A DNA stretch of 64,000 nt, taken from contig NZ_CP131935.1 of assembly GCF_030704305.1 (NCBI RefSeq), positions 62,001 to 126,000 of the forward strand, given 5' to 3'. Shown here piece by piece: positions 54,256 through 63,972 of the stretch; the first letter of the stretch is position 1; each line of letters starts with the position of its first letter. The stretch comes from Massilia sp. R2A-15. GTDB lineage: Bacteria; Pseudomonadota; Gammaproteobacteria; Burkholderiales; Burkholderiaceae_D. The notes under the pieces are model-generated. The model was given only the letters and a program-made list of their open reading frames with translations, had not been told where the DNA came from and searched no databases. Position numbers and translations under genes: made by a program.

Positions 54256-55920
54256 ATGACTCCGTTCCGATCGATTCCCATTGCGAGTATCGTGCTGTTT
54301 TCCGCGAGCTTGCACGCGCACGCGCTACCGGGCGGCGTGAAAGACGCGTTGGCCGGCGAACGCATCGGCCTCCTGGATGCAGGCGGACTCAGGCTGACCA
54401 ACGGGAAGTGCCGCGACTGCGCCAGCTCACGCCAATCGTTATGGTATTTCGAGGACGATCTGATCGCCGCCCCCGCATCGGCCGCGGTCGCTGCCGGCGT
54501 GAATGCGCAGCTCGATCGCAATGACGATGTTCGCCAGTGGGCCGCCACCGCCCCGGCGCGCGAGCTTGTGTACCCATCCGTGACCTGGATCGGCTCTCCT
54601 CAGATCATCGACAGCGCGGCCATCGATTCCGCCGGCGCCGCCGTGACTCCCGCCGGCGGCCAGGCGATCGCCCTGGCCCTGACGCCGAAGCTGTCCACCA
54701 ACCGGTCCTACGCCGATGCGTCGACGATCCGGTATTTCAATCAGCGCCCTCTGCGCATGCGCGGCGCCATGACCGAAAAAAATGGCAAGCCAACCTTCGT
54801 CGCGCGCACCATCTGGCCGACCGACTACGCGATCGACGCCGTCCGCCTGCCGCTCAAACCATTGGCGGGCATCGCCGATTTGCGCGGCTTCGTTCGTGAC
54901 GATAGCCTCGGGCGCGACGGGACGCTGTCGAGCCGCCTGGTGTGGGAACGCTCGCCCGGCGCCGGCCGGCAGTTGGCCGGCAAGCCGGTCCTCGGCTTCA
55001 TGCTGAACGGCGCGCAAGGCGATGACGACGAGGCGATGGGAGGGCATTTCGCCATCGCCACCGGACGCTTCGGCGCCAAAGGCGAGTGGGCCGACTGGGC
55101 CGTCAACAATTTCTACAACCTCGATTCGGTAAGCGAGAAGGGCATCGTCGCGGCGACCCTGCCGATGGATAACTACCTGATGGACCTGAACAGCGGGCAG
55201 CAGTATTACCGGCCCTCGTACATGCTGGTCGCGATCCTCAACAAGGACCGCACCGCGGTTGCCTACCAGGGTGGCGTCCAGCGCACCATGAACCACTTTT
55301 ACCGGCACGACCTCACTTATGCGCACGCCGCGAACAACTGTGCGGGGATCAGCATGGATGTGTTCCGTGCGTTGGGCTGGAACGTGCCCACCCGTGGTGC
55401 GACGGGCCACATCAAGGCGCTCGGGGCTTACGCCTACGTCGCCGCGAAGGAAGCGAGCCTGAAAAAGGGCCGCAGCATCTACGATTACCTGACGGAGGAA
55501 ACCACGCGTCTTTATCCGGGCATCGCGTTCGAGGCGGCCGGTGCGGATCTGCTCGAGCTGGTCGGCGCCATGGCCGCGAAGCCGAGAGTGCGCACGCCAT
55601 ACGAACAGCAGCTCGCGGAAGACGTCGACGCCATCATCCTGGTCAAGATTCCGCAGATTCCTTCGAGCCGTGTAGCCGGTTCCAGCCCGGCGTTCTCTTT
55701 CGACGAGTACATGGCGCGCGTGCCGGCGGACCATGCGAAGTGGAAGGTCGTGCCGGTAGCGCCGCGGCCGTTCCCCGCGGCGCTGCGCGAGAGCGGAACG
55801 GCGCTGCCTGCGGCGACGTCGGTGGTGCCGCTGCCGGTTGCGGCCATCGGCGCGGCCGGTCTGTTTGGAGGGGGCGCCCTGTGGAGGCGCCGCAAGAAGA
55901 AAGCCACGGCCAAAACGTAA
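54256..55920 (+). CDS. Hypothetical exported protein with C-terminal anchor-like tail
   Basis: A 554-aa protein I cannot assign. Signal peptide (IPIASIVLFSASLHAHA); a long central region with GGHFAIATGRFG, NNFYNLDSVSEKGIVAATLPMDNYLMDLNSGQQYYRPSYML and YAHAANNCAGISMDVFRALGW, where His and Cys in HAANNC and the GGHF His could form a papain-like (permuted) active site. The C-terminus is a short hydrophobic helix then Arg/Lys (PLPVAAIGAAGLFGGGALWRRRKKK), the layout of sorting or anchoring tails such as PEP-CTERM, though the motif is not canonical. Confidence 0.7.
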   Translation: MTPFRSIPIASIVLFSASLHAHALPGGVKDALAGERIGLLDAGGLRLTNGKCRDCASSRQSLWYFEDDLIAAPASAAVAAGVNAQLDRNDDVRQWAATAPARELVYPSVTWIGSPQIIDSAAIDSAGAAVTPAGGQAIALALTPKLSTNRSYADASTIRYFNQRPLRMRGAMTEKNGKPTFVARTIWPTDYAIDAVRLPLKPLAGIADLRGFVRDDSLGRDGTLSSRLVWERSPGAGRQLAGKPVLGFMLNGAQGDDDEAMGGHFAIATGRFGAKGEWADWAVNNFYNLDSVSEKGIVAATLPMDNYLMDLNSGQQYYRPSYMLVAILNKDRTAVAYQGGVQRTMNHFYRHDLTYAHAANNCAGISMDVFRALGWNVPTRGATGHIKALGAYAYVAAKEASLKKGRSIYDYLTEETTRLYPGIAFEAAGADLLELVGAMAAKPRVRTPYEQQLAEDVDAIILVKIPQIPSSRVAGSSPAFSFDEYMARVPADHAKWKVVPVAPRPFPAALRESGTALPAATSVVPLPVAAIGAAGLFGGGALWRRRKKKATAKT

Positions 55921-55933
55921 ATGAGTGGCCCGC

Positions 55934-56938
55934 TCAATCCGGCTGTTCGACCTGGTAGCCCTTTGCCTGTAATGCCGCGACCATGCCGTTCGGATTGAGG
56001 ATTTGGGCTACCGGCAGCACTGCGAACGTCGATTGGTTCGTCGCCAGGGCTTTTTCGGCCGCGGCCACCCACGAATCGCGCAGGCGCTGCTCGATTGCGC
56101 CTGCGGCCGGCAGCGTTTTTATCATCCACGCGCTGTTGAACACGGCCGAATTGCAGGCTTCCACCTGGTCCGGATAGGTCAGTTTGCGCATTACTTCGAC
56201 ATCGCCCACCGCCCACGCGTTTGCACGCACGCGCATCGCCTCGAGATCCGTCTCGAGCCGGTCGATCGTCTTGGTGAAGCAGGCCAGGTCGTCGAGCGAG
56301 GACTTCTTGAAATCCCTTAGTGCGCCGCGGGGATTCTCAAGCTGCATCGAGAATCCCGTCGCCGTAAATTTGATCTTGTTTTGCCTGGAGATCTTCTTGA
56401 TCTGCTCCTGCACCTCGCGGTCGCTTCCCAGCGCGGACTTGTCCAGTGCCTTGTCGAACAGCGCACCGGCGGCGAAGATCGGCCGTTCGGACTCGATGCC
56501 GGAATCGTCGCCGATATATTTCGCTTTCAGCACCGTCCATCGGGCGTAGACATCGGCGGGAACGACATCCTTCAGATGCGCGCCATCCGCATTTTTCTTG
56601 AAGCCGATCACGAATGGCAGGGCTGTCACGATATTGAAGGAGTTTGCCCATCCGACGCCGATGCCGGCCGAGGGAGAGCCGAGGAATTCCTGGGATTGCG
56701 CGATGATTTTCTCCACCTGCGCCGATCGCCACGTCATCTTCTTGGGCAGCGGCGAATAGGTCCCGAAAATCCACAGCACGTGGTCGTCCTTGGTGACCTT
56801 CCATAGACCCGGGCCAGGGCGCTGGCCGACGACCAGGATTTTCTCGCCTTCAGCGACTGGCGGGGGCGGTTCGTTCTGCGACCATGCCGGCACAGCGAGC
56901 AGGCACAAGCAAAGTACGGTCAAACGGTGGTCGAGCAT
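55934..56938 (-). CDS. TraB/GumN family protein, exported
   Basis: A 334-aa protein with signal peptide (LTVLCLCLLAVPAWS). It has the family start GLWKVTKDDHVLWIFGTYSPLPKKMTW (the H in GTxH is replaced by Y here) and DLACFTKTIDRLETDLEAM, and the C-terminal pattern NQSTFAVLPVAQILNPNGMVAALQAKGYQVEQPD. TraB/GumN proteins are related to the Tiki metalloproteases; loss of the first GTxH histidine raises doubt about catalysis. ATG 56938 has GGGGAA upstream. Confidence 0.82.
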   Translation of the reverse strand: MLDHRLTVLCLCLLAVPAWSQNEPPPPVAEGEKILVVGQRPGPGLWKVTKDDHVLWIFGTYSPLPKKMTWRSAQVEKIIAQSQEFLGSPSAGIGVGWANSFNIVTALPFVIGFKKNADGAHLKDVVPADVYARWTVLKAKYIGDDSGIESERPIFAAGALFDKALDKSALGSDREVQEQIKKISRQNKIKFTATGFSMQLENPRGALRDFKKSSLDDLACFTKTIDRLETDLEAMRVRANAWAVGDVEVMRKLTYPDQVEACNSAVFNSAWMIKTLPAAGAIEQRLRDSWVAAAEKALATNQSTFAVLPVAQILNPNGMVAALQAKGYQVEQPD

Positions 56939-57032
56939 CGGGTTCCCCGGTGATGGTGACAAGCGATATTACCGTTTCCTCATCATTGCGTTTAAGTGAG
57001 TAACATGTTGTTACTATGGCATGCATACATGC

Positions 57033-57797
57033 TCATCGCGCCGGAACGAAAATGCGGCGGCCCTCGTGCACGACAATGTCGACCGGATGGCCAAGATAGC
57101 GGCTGACCGTAGGCGCGGTCATGACCTGGCCGATCGGACCGGCTTCCCACGAGCCGTCTCCCATCAGCAGCAGCGCATGGCTGCAGGCCTGCTCGGCGAG
57201 ATTCAGGTCGTGCCCGATCATCACCGCCGTCTTGCCCTTCTCGCGGCACAGCTTCGCGATCAGCTGCATCATGCCCACCTGGTGCGCCAGGTCCAGCGCG
57301 TTGGCCGGCTCGTCGAGCAGCAGCAGCGGCGTGTCCTGCGCCAGCATGGCGGCGATGGCCACGCGTTGCCGCTCGCCGCCGGACAGGCTGCGCACGTCGC
57401 GCTGCGCCAGTTCCGCCACTTCCATCGACGCGAGCGCCGCCATCGCGATCGCGTGATCGTCGCTGTCCTCCCAATAGCGCTGGCCGTGATAGGGGTGGCG
57501 CGCCGCCAGCACGGTTTCGAGCACGCGGTAGGCGAAGGCATCGCTGCGCGTTTGCGGAAGATACGCCCGCTGGCGCGCCAGTTCGTCCAGCGGCCAGTCG
57601 GCAAGCGGACGGCCGGCGATCTTCACGCGGCCCGCATCGGGCTGGCGCAGTCCGGCCAGCGTGCGCATCAGGGTACTCTTGCCGGCGCCATTGCGGCCGA
57701 TCACGCACCAGCACTCGCCGGCGCTCACGCGCCAGTTAAGCTGATCGACGAGGACGCGCGCGCCGGCTTGCAGGCAAAGCGATTCGGTAGCGATCAT
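57033..57797 (-). CDS. ABC transporter ATP-binding protein (FecE/BtuD type)
   Basis: A 254-aa ATPase with Walker A GRNGAGKST, Q loop LPQTRSDAF, signature LSGGERQRVAIA, Walker B LLLLDEP and the switch His in MIGHDLNLAEQ. The ATG at 57797 overlaps the permease stop (ATGA), so the two are coupled. It energises uptake of a siderophore, haem or cobalamin-like substrate; no binding protein is adjacent. The long frame to 58457 is a shadow of the permease gene. Confidence 0.92.
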   Translation of the reverse strand: MIATESLCLQAGARVLVDQLNWRVSAGECWCVIGRNGAGKSTLMRTLAGLRQPDAGRVKIAGRPLADWPLDELARQRAYLPQTRSDAFAYRVLETVLAARHPYHGQRYWEDSDDHAIAMAALASMEVAELAQRDVRSLSGGERQRVAIAAMLAQDTPLLLLDEPANALDLAHQVGMMQLIAKLCREKGKTAVMIGHDLNLAEQACSHALLLMGDGSWEAGPIGQVMTAPTVSRYLGHPVDIVVHEGRRIFVPAR

Positions 57798-58819
57798 GAG
57801 CGGCGCAGCTGGTGAAGCTGGTAGAGGAAGAACGGCGCGCCGACCAGCGCGGTGACCACGCCGACCGGCAGCTGTTGCGGCGCCAGCGCGGTGCGCGCCA
57901 CGATATCGGCCAGCACCAGGAAGGTGCCGCCGGCGAGCGTGGCGACCGGGACCAGCAGTCGGTGATCCGGCCCGATCGCGAAGCGGCAGGCGTGCGGCAC
58001 GATCAGGCCGACGAAGCCAATGCTGCCGGCGCTGGTGACGGCGCTGGCAGTGAGGATGCCGGAGCAGAAGAACAATCCCTTGCGCAGCGCGCCGACCCGC
58101 ACACCGAGCGTCGCCGCGGCTTCCGCGTGCAGCGCAAGCACGTTCAGCGAGCGCGCGCTGCGCAATGCGAACAGCAGCGCGCCGCCCAGCACCACCCACG
58201 GCAGCACGCGCACTGGCGCGCCGGCGAGGTCGCCGATCATCCAGAACACCATGCCGCGCAGGCGGCTTTCGGGCGCGATCGACAGCAGCAGCGTCACCAT
58301 CGCCATGCATGCCGACGACAGGATCACGCCGGTCAGCAGCAGCACCGATGCGCCGCCCGCCGCGGCGGACCCGCCGGCCAGGTCGCGCCGCGCCAGCAGG
58401 TAGAGCATCATCGACACGGCCACCGCGCCGGCGAACGCCGATGCATCGACCATCCACAAGGCGCCCATCGTCAGCAGTGCGACCAGCGCGCCGACCGACG
58501 AGCCGGCCGAGATGCCCAGCACATAGGGGTCGGCGAGCGGATTGCGCAGCAGCGCCTGCATCATCACGCCGGCCAGCGACAGGGCGGCGCCTGTGACGAA
58601 GGCCACCGCCGCGCGCGACAGGCGCAGTTCGAGCAAGGTCGCGGCCATCGAATCGGCGCGGCCGTGCAGGAGTTGGGATAGGGCGCCGGGCAGTTCGGAC
58701 GGCGCGACGCCGACCGAGCCGGTCATGCCGGACAGGCCGAGGCTACAAATGGCGAGCGCGGCGAGCGCGCCGACGACCAGGATCGACCGTTGGCGCGGGT
58801 CGTGGAAAATCGGATGCAT
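57794..58819 (-). CDS. FecCD/BtuC family ABC transporter permease
   Basis: A 341-aa permease with about ten helices. Family motifs include LRLSRAAVAFVTGAALSLAGVMMQALLRNPLADPYVLGISAGSSVGAL, SAGSIGFVGLIVPHACRFAIGPDHRLLVP and LPVGVVTALVGAPFFLYQL. ATG 58819 gives the normal length; upstream starts in the same frame lack similarity. The partner ATPase overlaps by 4 bp. A TonB receptor lies 3 kb away on the same strand and may belong to the same uptake system. Confidence 0.92.
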   Translation of the reverse strand: MHPIFHDPRQRSILVVGALAALAICSLGLSGMTGSVGVAPSELPGALSQLLHGRADSMAATLLELRLSRAAVAFVTGAALSLAGVMMQALLRNPLADPYVLGISAGSSVGALVALLTMGALWMVDASAFAGAVAVSMMLYLLARRDLAGGSAAAGGASVLLLTGVILSSACMAMVTLLLSIAPESRLRGMVFWMIGDLAGAPVRVLPWVVLGGALLFALRSARSLNVLALHAEAAATLGVRVGALRKGLFFCSGILTASAVTSAGSIGFVGLIVPHACRFAIGPDHRLLVPVATLAGGTFLVLADIVARTALAPQQLPVGVVTALVGAPFFLYQLHQLRRS

Positions 58820-58958
58820 CGAGATCCATGGGCGGGCACAAAACCCGGCCATTATACGGCCTTGCGACAAATGCAAGCCGGGCCGCCGCACCATGCGCGG
58901 CCAAAGTACGGCACAATTGGCACATCAATATTGTCGTTGTATCCAACCCGGAACGGAC

Positions 58959-60389
58959 ATGAACGAAAAGGTGGCGAGGGATGTCGTGCTGGTGCGCGCA
59001 ATCGAGACGATGGATCGGAACCACGAGATCCTCAGCGACGACGACCGACTGTACGCCAGCCGCAGCGCGAAGGAACTGGCGGAGTGGGCTGCGGCGGACA
59101 GCAAGTCGGCGGTCACGCCCGACCATTTTCTGCAGCAGCGCGCGGAACTGATACTCAAGCGGCTGGCCGAGCGCATGCCGCCGTTCCGCGCATTCCAGGA
59201 GCGCGGCACGGGCTGGACGCTGCTCTCGGCCGGCCTGCCGCTGCTCGCGCTGATCGTCGGCGCCGGTGTCGACCGCATCAGCGATCCGCATCGCGTCGAC
59301 TTGTTATCCGCGCCGCTGCTCGCGATCATCGGCTGGAACCTGGTCGTGTACCTGGTGCTGCTGGCGTGGCTGTTGGTGCCGGGATCGAAGAGCGGCTGGG
59401 CCAGCGCGGGCATGCTGCGCCGGCTGGCTGCCGGCAGGGCGGCGCTGCCGCGCAAGCTGCCCTCGACGCTGACCGCGGCGCTGGTCGAGTTCATGGCCGA
59501 ATGGACGCGCCTGAGCGCCAGGCTCACACACGCGCGTCTTGCGCGCACGATGCACCTGGCCGCAGCCTTGTTCGCGGCCGGCGCAATTGTGTCGCTGCTG
59601 GCGCGCGGCCTGCTGACGCAGTATGTCGCCGGCTGGGAGAGCACCTTTCTCGACGCGCCCCAGGTGCATGCGGTGCTGGCGGTCCTGTTCGCACCCGCCA
59701 CCTGGGTTTTTCAGCTGCCGGGATTTTCCGTGGCCGACATCGAGGCGTTGCGGTTTTCTCACGCACCTTCGATGACCGGCGGCCGGCGCTGGGTGCTGCT
59801 GTACGCCGCGACGCTGATGCTGCTGGTGGTGCTGCCGCGCCTCGCCCTCGCGGCGCTGGCCCATTGGCGCGCGCGCCGCATGGCCAGGCACTTTCCGCTC
59901 GACCTGGACGAGCCATACTTTCGCAGGCTGCGCGGCAAGATGGGCGGCCCGCCCGGCGTGCTGCGCGTGCTGCCTTACAGCTTCACGCTGGACGAAGCGC
60001 GCGACCGCGGGCTGGCGACGGTGGCCGCGATGCTGCTCGGCGAGCAGGCCAGCGTGATGCTGCGCCCATCGAGCGCATACGGCGATGATCCGGGCGATGT
60101 GTTCGGCGATGCGAACGTCAGCCTGACCGCAGCCTTGTTCAACCTTGCCGCGACGCCGGAGAAAGAAAATCACGGCGCCTTCATCGAACACCTGGTGCGC
60201 CAATCGCCGCGCACAATGGTGCTTATCGACGAATCGTCGCTGGCCGAGCGGCTCGGCGCGCAGGCGGGGAGAAGCCGGATCGACGAGCGCATCATATTGT
60301 GGCAGCAGTTCTGTGCGCATCACCACGCCAGCGCGACGGTGGTGAACCTGCTCGATCCGCACGCGCGCCCGCTGGAGCAAGCGGCATGA
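58959..60389 (+). CDS. DUF2868 membrane protein
   Basis: A 476-aa protein with a soluble N-terminal helical region (1-75, RDVVLVRAIETMDRNHEILSDDDR), four to five membrane helices between about 85 and 300 (TGWTLLSAGLPLLALIVGAGVDR, LLAIIGWNLVVYLVLLAWLLVPG, AALFAAGAIVSLLARGL, WVLLYAATLMLLVVLPRLALAAL) and a C-terminal soluble domain with RVLPYSFTLDEAR and PRTMVLIDESSLAERL. Its stop overlaps the start of the next gene (ATGA), so they act together. Role unknown. Confidence 0.88.
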   Translation: MNEKVARDVVLVRAIETMDRNHEILSDDDRLYASRSAKELAEWAAADSKSAVTPDHFLQQRAELILKRLAERMPPFRAFQERGTGWTLLSAGLPLLALIVGAGVDRISDPHRVDLLSAPLLAIIGWNLVVYLVLLAWLLVPGSKSGWASAGMLRRLAAGRAALPRKLPSTLTAALVEFMAEWTRLSARLTHARLARTMHLAAALFAAGAIVSLLARGLLTQYVAGWESTFLDAPQVHAVLAVLFAPATWVFQLPGFSVADIEALRFSHAPSMTGGRRWVLLYAATLMLLVVLPRLALAALAHWRARRMARHFPLDLDEPYFRRLRGKMGGPPGVLRVLPYSFTLDEARDRGLATVAAMLLGEQASVMLRPSSAYGDDPGDVFGDANVSLTAALFNLAATPEKENHGAFIEHLVRQSPRTMVLIDESSLAERLGAQAGRSRIDERIILWQQFCAHHHASATVVNLLDPHARPLEQAA

Positions 60390-61858
60390 GCGGGGTGACG
60401 ATCCAGTTCGCGCTGATTTCGCACACCAACAATGGCAAGACCACGCTGGCGCGCACCTTGGTGGGAATGGATGTTGGCGAAGTGCGCGACGCAGCCCATG
60501 TCACAGTGTTCGCCGAATCGCACACGCTCCTGACAACAAGCCAGGGCGACTCGTTGCAGCTGTGGGACACGCCTGGCTTCGGCGACTCCGTGCGCCTGCT
60601 GCGCCGGCTCGCGCTGGCTGGCAATCCGATCGGCTGGTTCCTGCGCGAGGTGGTGGACCGCTACCGCGACCGCACTTTCTGGCTTAGCCAAAATGCGCTG
60701 CGCACCGCCCGCGACGCGGCCGACGTGGTGCTCTACCTGGTCAATTCGTCCGAACATCCGCGCGACGCCGGCTATCTGCCAGCCGAGATGAAGATCCTCG
60801 AGTGGCTCGGCAAGCCGGTCGTGGTGCTGCTGAACCAGATGGGCCCACCGCGTCCCGCGCCGGAGGAACTGGCCGAGCAGGCCACCTGGAAGCAGCACTT
60901 GGCCCAGTACCCGATCGTGCGCGAGGTGCTCGCGCTGGACGCCTTCGCGCGTTGCTGGGTGCATGAGCGCGTGTTCTACGAAGCGGTCGGCAAGCTGATC
61001 GAGCCGGCCGGCCGGGAAGGGTATGCGCGCCTGTTCGCCGCCTGGGAGGCGAACAACACCGACCGCTTCCGGCGCGCGATGGACATCACCACGCAGCAGT
61101 TGCTGGCCGCGGCGCGCGACAACGAACCGGTCGAGGAGGAGAAAAAGAGCGTGCTGCGTTCGGCGATGAATGCGGTCGGCCTGCGCAAGGACGCCGAAAA
61201 GCGCGCGGAAAAGGCCATGGCCGCCATGCTCGAACGCCTCAATGGACAAGTCGGCGCGGCCACCGGACGCCTGCTGGCGCTGCACCAGCTCGATCCGGGC
61301 GAAGCGGCGAAGATCAATGCGCGGGTGCGGCAGAATTTCGCCATTCGCGCCCCGGTCGACAAGGCGCAGGCGGGCCTGATCGGCGCCATCGTCTCGGGCG
61401 CCGCAACGGGCTTGTCGGCCGACCTGATGGCGGGCGGCTTGACGCTCGGCGGCGGCGCGCTGCTGGGCGGCCTGGTGGGCGCGCTCACGTTTGCCGGCGC
61501 CGCCTGGGGCTTCAACGCAAGCACCGACCGCAACCATCCGACAGTGCAGTTCGCCGACGACTTCCTCAAGTCGCTGCTGGTGTCCAGCATCCTGCGCTAT
61601 CTCGCGGTCGCCCATTTCGGCCGCGGCCGCGGAAATTTTGTCGACAGCGAGGCGCCGGCCTTCTGGCAGGCCGAAGTCGAACGCGCGGTGGCGATGCACG
61701 ACGACGTTCTCGGCCCTGCCTGGCGGGAGGCCCGCATGGAGCCCGATGCGGTCAAGGCCAAGGCGCGGCTAGATCAGCTTGTGACGGCAGTTGCGGCCCG
61801 CACGCTGGAACAGCTGTATCCCTCGGTGACTGCCGTACCTGGCCGCGCGACGATTTAG
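60386..61858 (+). CDS. GTPase with DUF3482 domain
   Basis: A 490-aa P-loop GTPase. The G1 loop is SHTNNGKTTLART, the G3 region LWDTPGFGDSVRL, and G4 is VLLNQMGP instead of NKxD. The C-terminal DUF3482 part (about 270-470) includes a glycine-rich hydrophobic stretch (GLIGAIVSGAATGLSADLMAGGLTLGGGALLGGLVGALTFAGAAWGF) that may insert in the membrane. It is translationally coupled to the DUF2868 protein; together they look like a membrane GTPase module of unknown purpose. Confidence 0.9.
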   Translation: MSGVTIQFALISHTNNGKTTLARTLVGMDVGEVRDAAHVTVFAESHTLLTTSQGDSLQLWDTPGFGDSVRLLRRLALAGNPIGWFLREVVDRYRDRTFWLSQNALRTARDAADVVLYLVNSSEHPRDAGYLPAEMKILEWLGKPVVVLLNQMGPPRPAPEELAEQATWKQHLAQYPIVREVLALDAFARCWVHERVFYEAVGKLIEPAGREGYARLFAAWEANNTDRFRRAMDITTQQLLAAARDNEPVEEEKKSVLRSAMNAVGLRKDAEKRAEKAMAAMLERLNGQVGAATGRLLALHQLDPGEAAKINARVRQNFAIRAPVDKAQAGLIGAIVSGAATGLSADLMAGGLTLGGGALLGGLVGALTFAGAAWGFNASTDRNHPTVQFADDFLKSLLVSSILRYLAVAHFGRGRGNFVDSEAPAFWQAEVERAVAMHDDVLGPAWREARMEPDAVKAKARLDQLVTAVAARTLEQLYPSVTAVPGRATI

Positions 61859-63972
61859 AACACGTGCGCCACGCTGGCGCCGAGCATCCAGTTGCGGCCC
61901 GGCGCGGCCTCGTAATAGCGTTTGTTCGTGTCACCGACGATCAACGACCCAACGTATTTTCGGTCCGCCAGGTTGTTTACCCGAACGAACTGCTTGAAGC
62001 GCCATGCGCCCATCTGCTCATTGGCGGTCAGGCGCGCATTGATGATTGCGTAGCCCGGCGCCGGGATCTCGCTGTTCGCATCTTCAGCATAGATCCGGCT
62101 GTTCGCGACCGATTCCACCGCGGCGCCGAGGCGCCCGGCCGGATCCTTCCACGCCAGCTCGGCGAACAGGTTCGCATTCGGCACGCCCGGCAGACGGCTG
62201 CCGGCCTGCACGTTGCCGAACCCCTGATCGTACACGGCGCGCAGCGCGGTCAGCGCCAGGCGCCCGGTGAAGCCGCCAGCGAGCGTGGTGTCGAGCGACA
62301 GTTCGGCGCCCTGGCGCAGGGTCTTGCCCGCGTTCTTGTAGCTGGTGCGCCCGCCGGACGAACTGTCGACCACCAGCTCGTCGGTGGTACGCACCTGGAA
62401 CAGCGCGGTGTTGACGCGCGTGTGGTCGCCGATGCTCGCCTTCACGCCAGCTTCGACGTGCGTGCTTTCCGCGGCGCGCAGCCCGAAATTGAATCCTCCT
62501 CCCACGCCCGAGTAGAACAGTTCGTTCAAGGTCGGCGTCTCGAAGCCGCGCGCCGCGCTGGCGTACACATTGAGCGTGGTGCCGATCTTGTAGAGCGCCC
62601 CGATCACCGGCGTCGTGTGGCGATATTCGACGCCGCCGCTGTCGTTGCCGTTGACGAGGAAACGGTCGCCCACGCTCACCGTCATGCGCGTGTGACGGGC
62701 GCCGGCGGTGAGTACCCAGGGGCCGGCCTGCCATTCCGCCTGGAGGTAGGGATCGAGGCTGGACAGAAGGTCCTGCTCGTCGCGCCGCAGCGCGCCCTGC
62801 ACGCCGAACTGGTTGCCGATGAAGTTTTCATAGCCTTTGCGGTCGTCGTTCGAATGGCCGTAGTCGATTCCGGCCGTCGCCGTCAGTTTGCCGCCGCCCA
62901 GACGCCGCACCGCGACCCAATTCACATCCGCGCCGTAGAAATCGCGATCGAAGTCCACTACTCCGCCCGAATGCGTCGCCGGCGCCTGAAAGCCTTTCGA
63001 AAACGGCTGGTACTGCGTCACCCGGCGGTTGCCGCCGTAAATCATCACGTGCAGGCGGTCATCGCCAAAGTGCTGATCGTAGGCCATCCCGATCTGCTGA
63101 TGCTCGATATTCTTGCGCGTGTCGTAGCGTTCTGCGAAGGTGCGCTGGGGCGTCGCGGTATCGGTCGCATCGATCTCGCCGGCACGCGAATCGCGCTGGT
63201 AGGTGGCCCAGCTCACGCCGAGCGGATCCTGGGTCCCGAACTGGCGCAGCGAATTGGCCACCAGCGTCAGCTTGCCGCCGTCGGCGGGCCGCATGGTCAG
63301 CTTGGCGAAACCCTGGTCGCGCGTGGCGGCGCTGTGCGTGCGAAAGCCGTCCGTCTCGAAACGGGAGGCGTCGATGACATAGCCGATTGCGCCGCTGGCG
63401 CCTTGGGCGCTGATGTCGGCCTTGCGCGCGCTGTCGCTGCCGGCGGATAGGGAAAGATCCAGTGTGGGCCGGCCCTGGCCGTCGCGCGTGAACAGCTGGA
63501 TCACGCCGCCGGAGTGATTGCCGTAGATTGCCGAAAACGGCCCGCGCAGCACTTCGATGCGTTCTGCCATGTCGAGGTTGAAGGCCGATGGCTGGCCCTG
63601 GCCGTCCGGCATGCTGGCCGGGACGCCGTCGCTGACCAGGCGCACGCCGCGCACGCCGAACGCTGATCGGGCGCCGAAGCCGCGCGACGAGATCTGCAGA
63701 TCCTGGGCGTAGTTGCCGCGGTTTTGCGCCACCAGCCCAGGCACTGCGGCAAGCGCCTCGGAAGCATTCACCCGCATCTGGCCGTCGCGAATCCGCGCGG
63801 CGCCGACCACGTCGATGGCGGCCGGCAGGTCGAAGCTGGTGTGCTCGACGCGGCTGGCGCTGATCACCACCACGTCGACCAGAGGCTGCGTATCCGCGGC
63901 GCGAGCCGATGCTGCCAGGGCGCTGGCGGCGAACAGGCTGGCGATGGCCTTCAGGCGAAACGGGTGCGGCAT
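61855..63972 (-). CDS. TonB-dependent outer-membrane receptor
   Basis: A 705-aa receptor with signal peptide (LKAIASLFAASALAASARA), TonB box near VDVVVISASR, plug domain (about 45-160, with ISSRGFGARSAFGVRGVRLVSDGVPASMPDGQGQ and IEVLRGPFSAIYGNHSGGVIQLFT) and a 22-strand barrel ending in GASVAHVF with terminal Phe. The plug resembles the YncD/PqqU group or ferric-siderophore receptors; the ligand is not certain. GGAGACCCGTC precedes the ATG. Its end overlaps the DUF3482 gene by 4 bp on the other strand. Confidence 0.92.
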   Translation of the reverse strand: MPHPFRLKAIASLFAASALAASARAADTQPLVDVVVISASRVEHTSFDLPAAIDVVGAARIRDGQMRVNASEALAAVPGLVAQNRGNYAQDLQISSRGFGARSAFGVRGVRLVSDGVPASMPDGQGQPSAFNLDMAERIEVLRGPFSAIYGNHSGGVIQLFTRDGQGRPTLDLSLSAGSDSARKADISAQGASGAIGYVIDASRFETDGFRTHSAATRDQGFAKLTMRPADGGKLTLVANSLRQFGTQDPLGVSWATYQRDSRAGEIDATDTATPQRTFAERYDTRKNIEHQQIGMAYDQHFGDDRLHVMIYGGNRRVTQYQPFSKGFQAPATHSGGVVDFDRDFYGADVNWVAVRRLGGGKLTATAGIDYGHSNDDRKGYENFIGNQFGVQGALRRDEQDLLSSLDPYLQAEWQAGPWVLTAGARHTRMTVSVGDRFLVNGNDSGGVEYRHTTPVIGALYKIGTTLNVYASAARGFETPTLNELFYSGVGGGFNFGLRAAESTHVEAGVKASIGDHTRVNTALFQVRTTDELVVDSSSGGRTSYKNAGKTLRQGAELSLDTTLAGGFTGRLALTALRAVYDQGFGNVQAGSRLPGVPNANLFAELAWKDPAGRLGAAVESVANSRIYAEDANSEIPAPGYAIINARLTANEQMGAWRFKQFVRVNNLADRKYVGSLIVGDTNKRYYEAAPGRNWMLGASVAHVF

